Below are positions 63,837 through 64,000 of a stretch of DNA of 64,000 bases, piece after piece; the stretch's first letter is position 1, and every line of letters starts with the position of its first letter. A model generated the notes under the pieces. That model saw only the letters and a program-made list of their open reading frames with translations, was not told the origin of the DNA and did no database searches. Both the position numbers and the translations under genes were made by a program. Source of the stretch: Leptodactylus fallax (lineage: Eukaryota; Chordata; Amphibia; Anura; Leptodactylidae); contig CAMRHE010000133.1 in assembly GCA_947044405.1 (NCBI GenBank), positions 2,976,001-3,040,000 on the forward strand, written 5' to 3'.

Positions 63837-64000
63837 GAAACTTGAAGGAATTAAGTCGTTTTCAATGCCAAAGTTCTAAAAGTTGTTCTAAAGCTTTTGC
63901 ACATCCATGTAGTTGTTTACCATAGAGTCTGTTCTGCACTCTAAAGTCTTCACCATGACAGAATAACAGGTAAGTTCTTTCAATTGGAATTGTAATGTCA

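Overview
The window looks like vertebrate genomic DNA, most probably from an anuran amphibian. It holds one recognisable host coding exon, and almost everything else is transposon-derived sequence or tandem repeat. Vertebrate origin is secure from the melatonin receptor exon. The amphibian call is an inference from the exon's sequence type and from the dense mix of Tc1/mariner copies, TTAA-flanked palindromic MITEs and hAT-type MITEs. No rRNA, tRNA, CRISPR array or bacterial-style operon was seen.

Host gene: exon 2 of a melatonin receptor lies on the minus strand at 41534-42402, best read as MTNR1B (Mel1b). It carries TM2 to TM7, the C-terminal tail and the stop codon, behind a good splice acceptor. 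Exon 1 (N-terminus and TM1) was not found. If it lies beyond the right edge, 42403-64000 is all intron 1. The part below 41534 would then be 3' UTR and downstream intergenic DNA.

Mobile elements: (i) a decayed Tc1 copy at about 1610-3128; (ii) a Tc1 copy at 19644-21210 whose DD35E transposase is broken by one visible stop codon; (iii) a 5'-deleted Tc1 copy six bases further on (21217-22153), with a sister copy at 53022-53933; (iv) a Tc1 copy at 34374-36012 whose DD34E transposase is broken by one visible frameshift in an A-run; (v) short Tc1 derivatives at 26216, 31730, 42682 and 57287. TTAA-flanked palindromic MITEs lie at 5876, 16621, 32540, 44798 and 47349, with more degraded relatives. 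hAT-type elements with 8-bp target duplications lie at 28966-29770 (nested in a MITE) and 36449-36717.

Tandem repeats: a 46-bp minisatellite occurs as two arrays about 55.7 kb apart (7459-8388 and 63181-63836), and the first has an eight-unit higher-order structure. A 31-bp array fills 11910-13330. A 26-bp array fills about 38465-39302. A 60-bp repeat at 34291-36112 is split by a Tc1 insertion. There are also 44-bp, about 68-bp and 13-bp arrays and GATA, ATCT and AT microsatellites.

No new multi-gene system is visible. The parts most worth a second look are the paired 46-bp arrays, the near-intact Tc1 transposases, the Tc1 deletion derivatives that share a frameshift, and two strong hairpins at 46.4 and 50.9 kb. 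All comparisons were made by eye, so copy numbers and family names are approximate.
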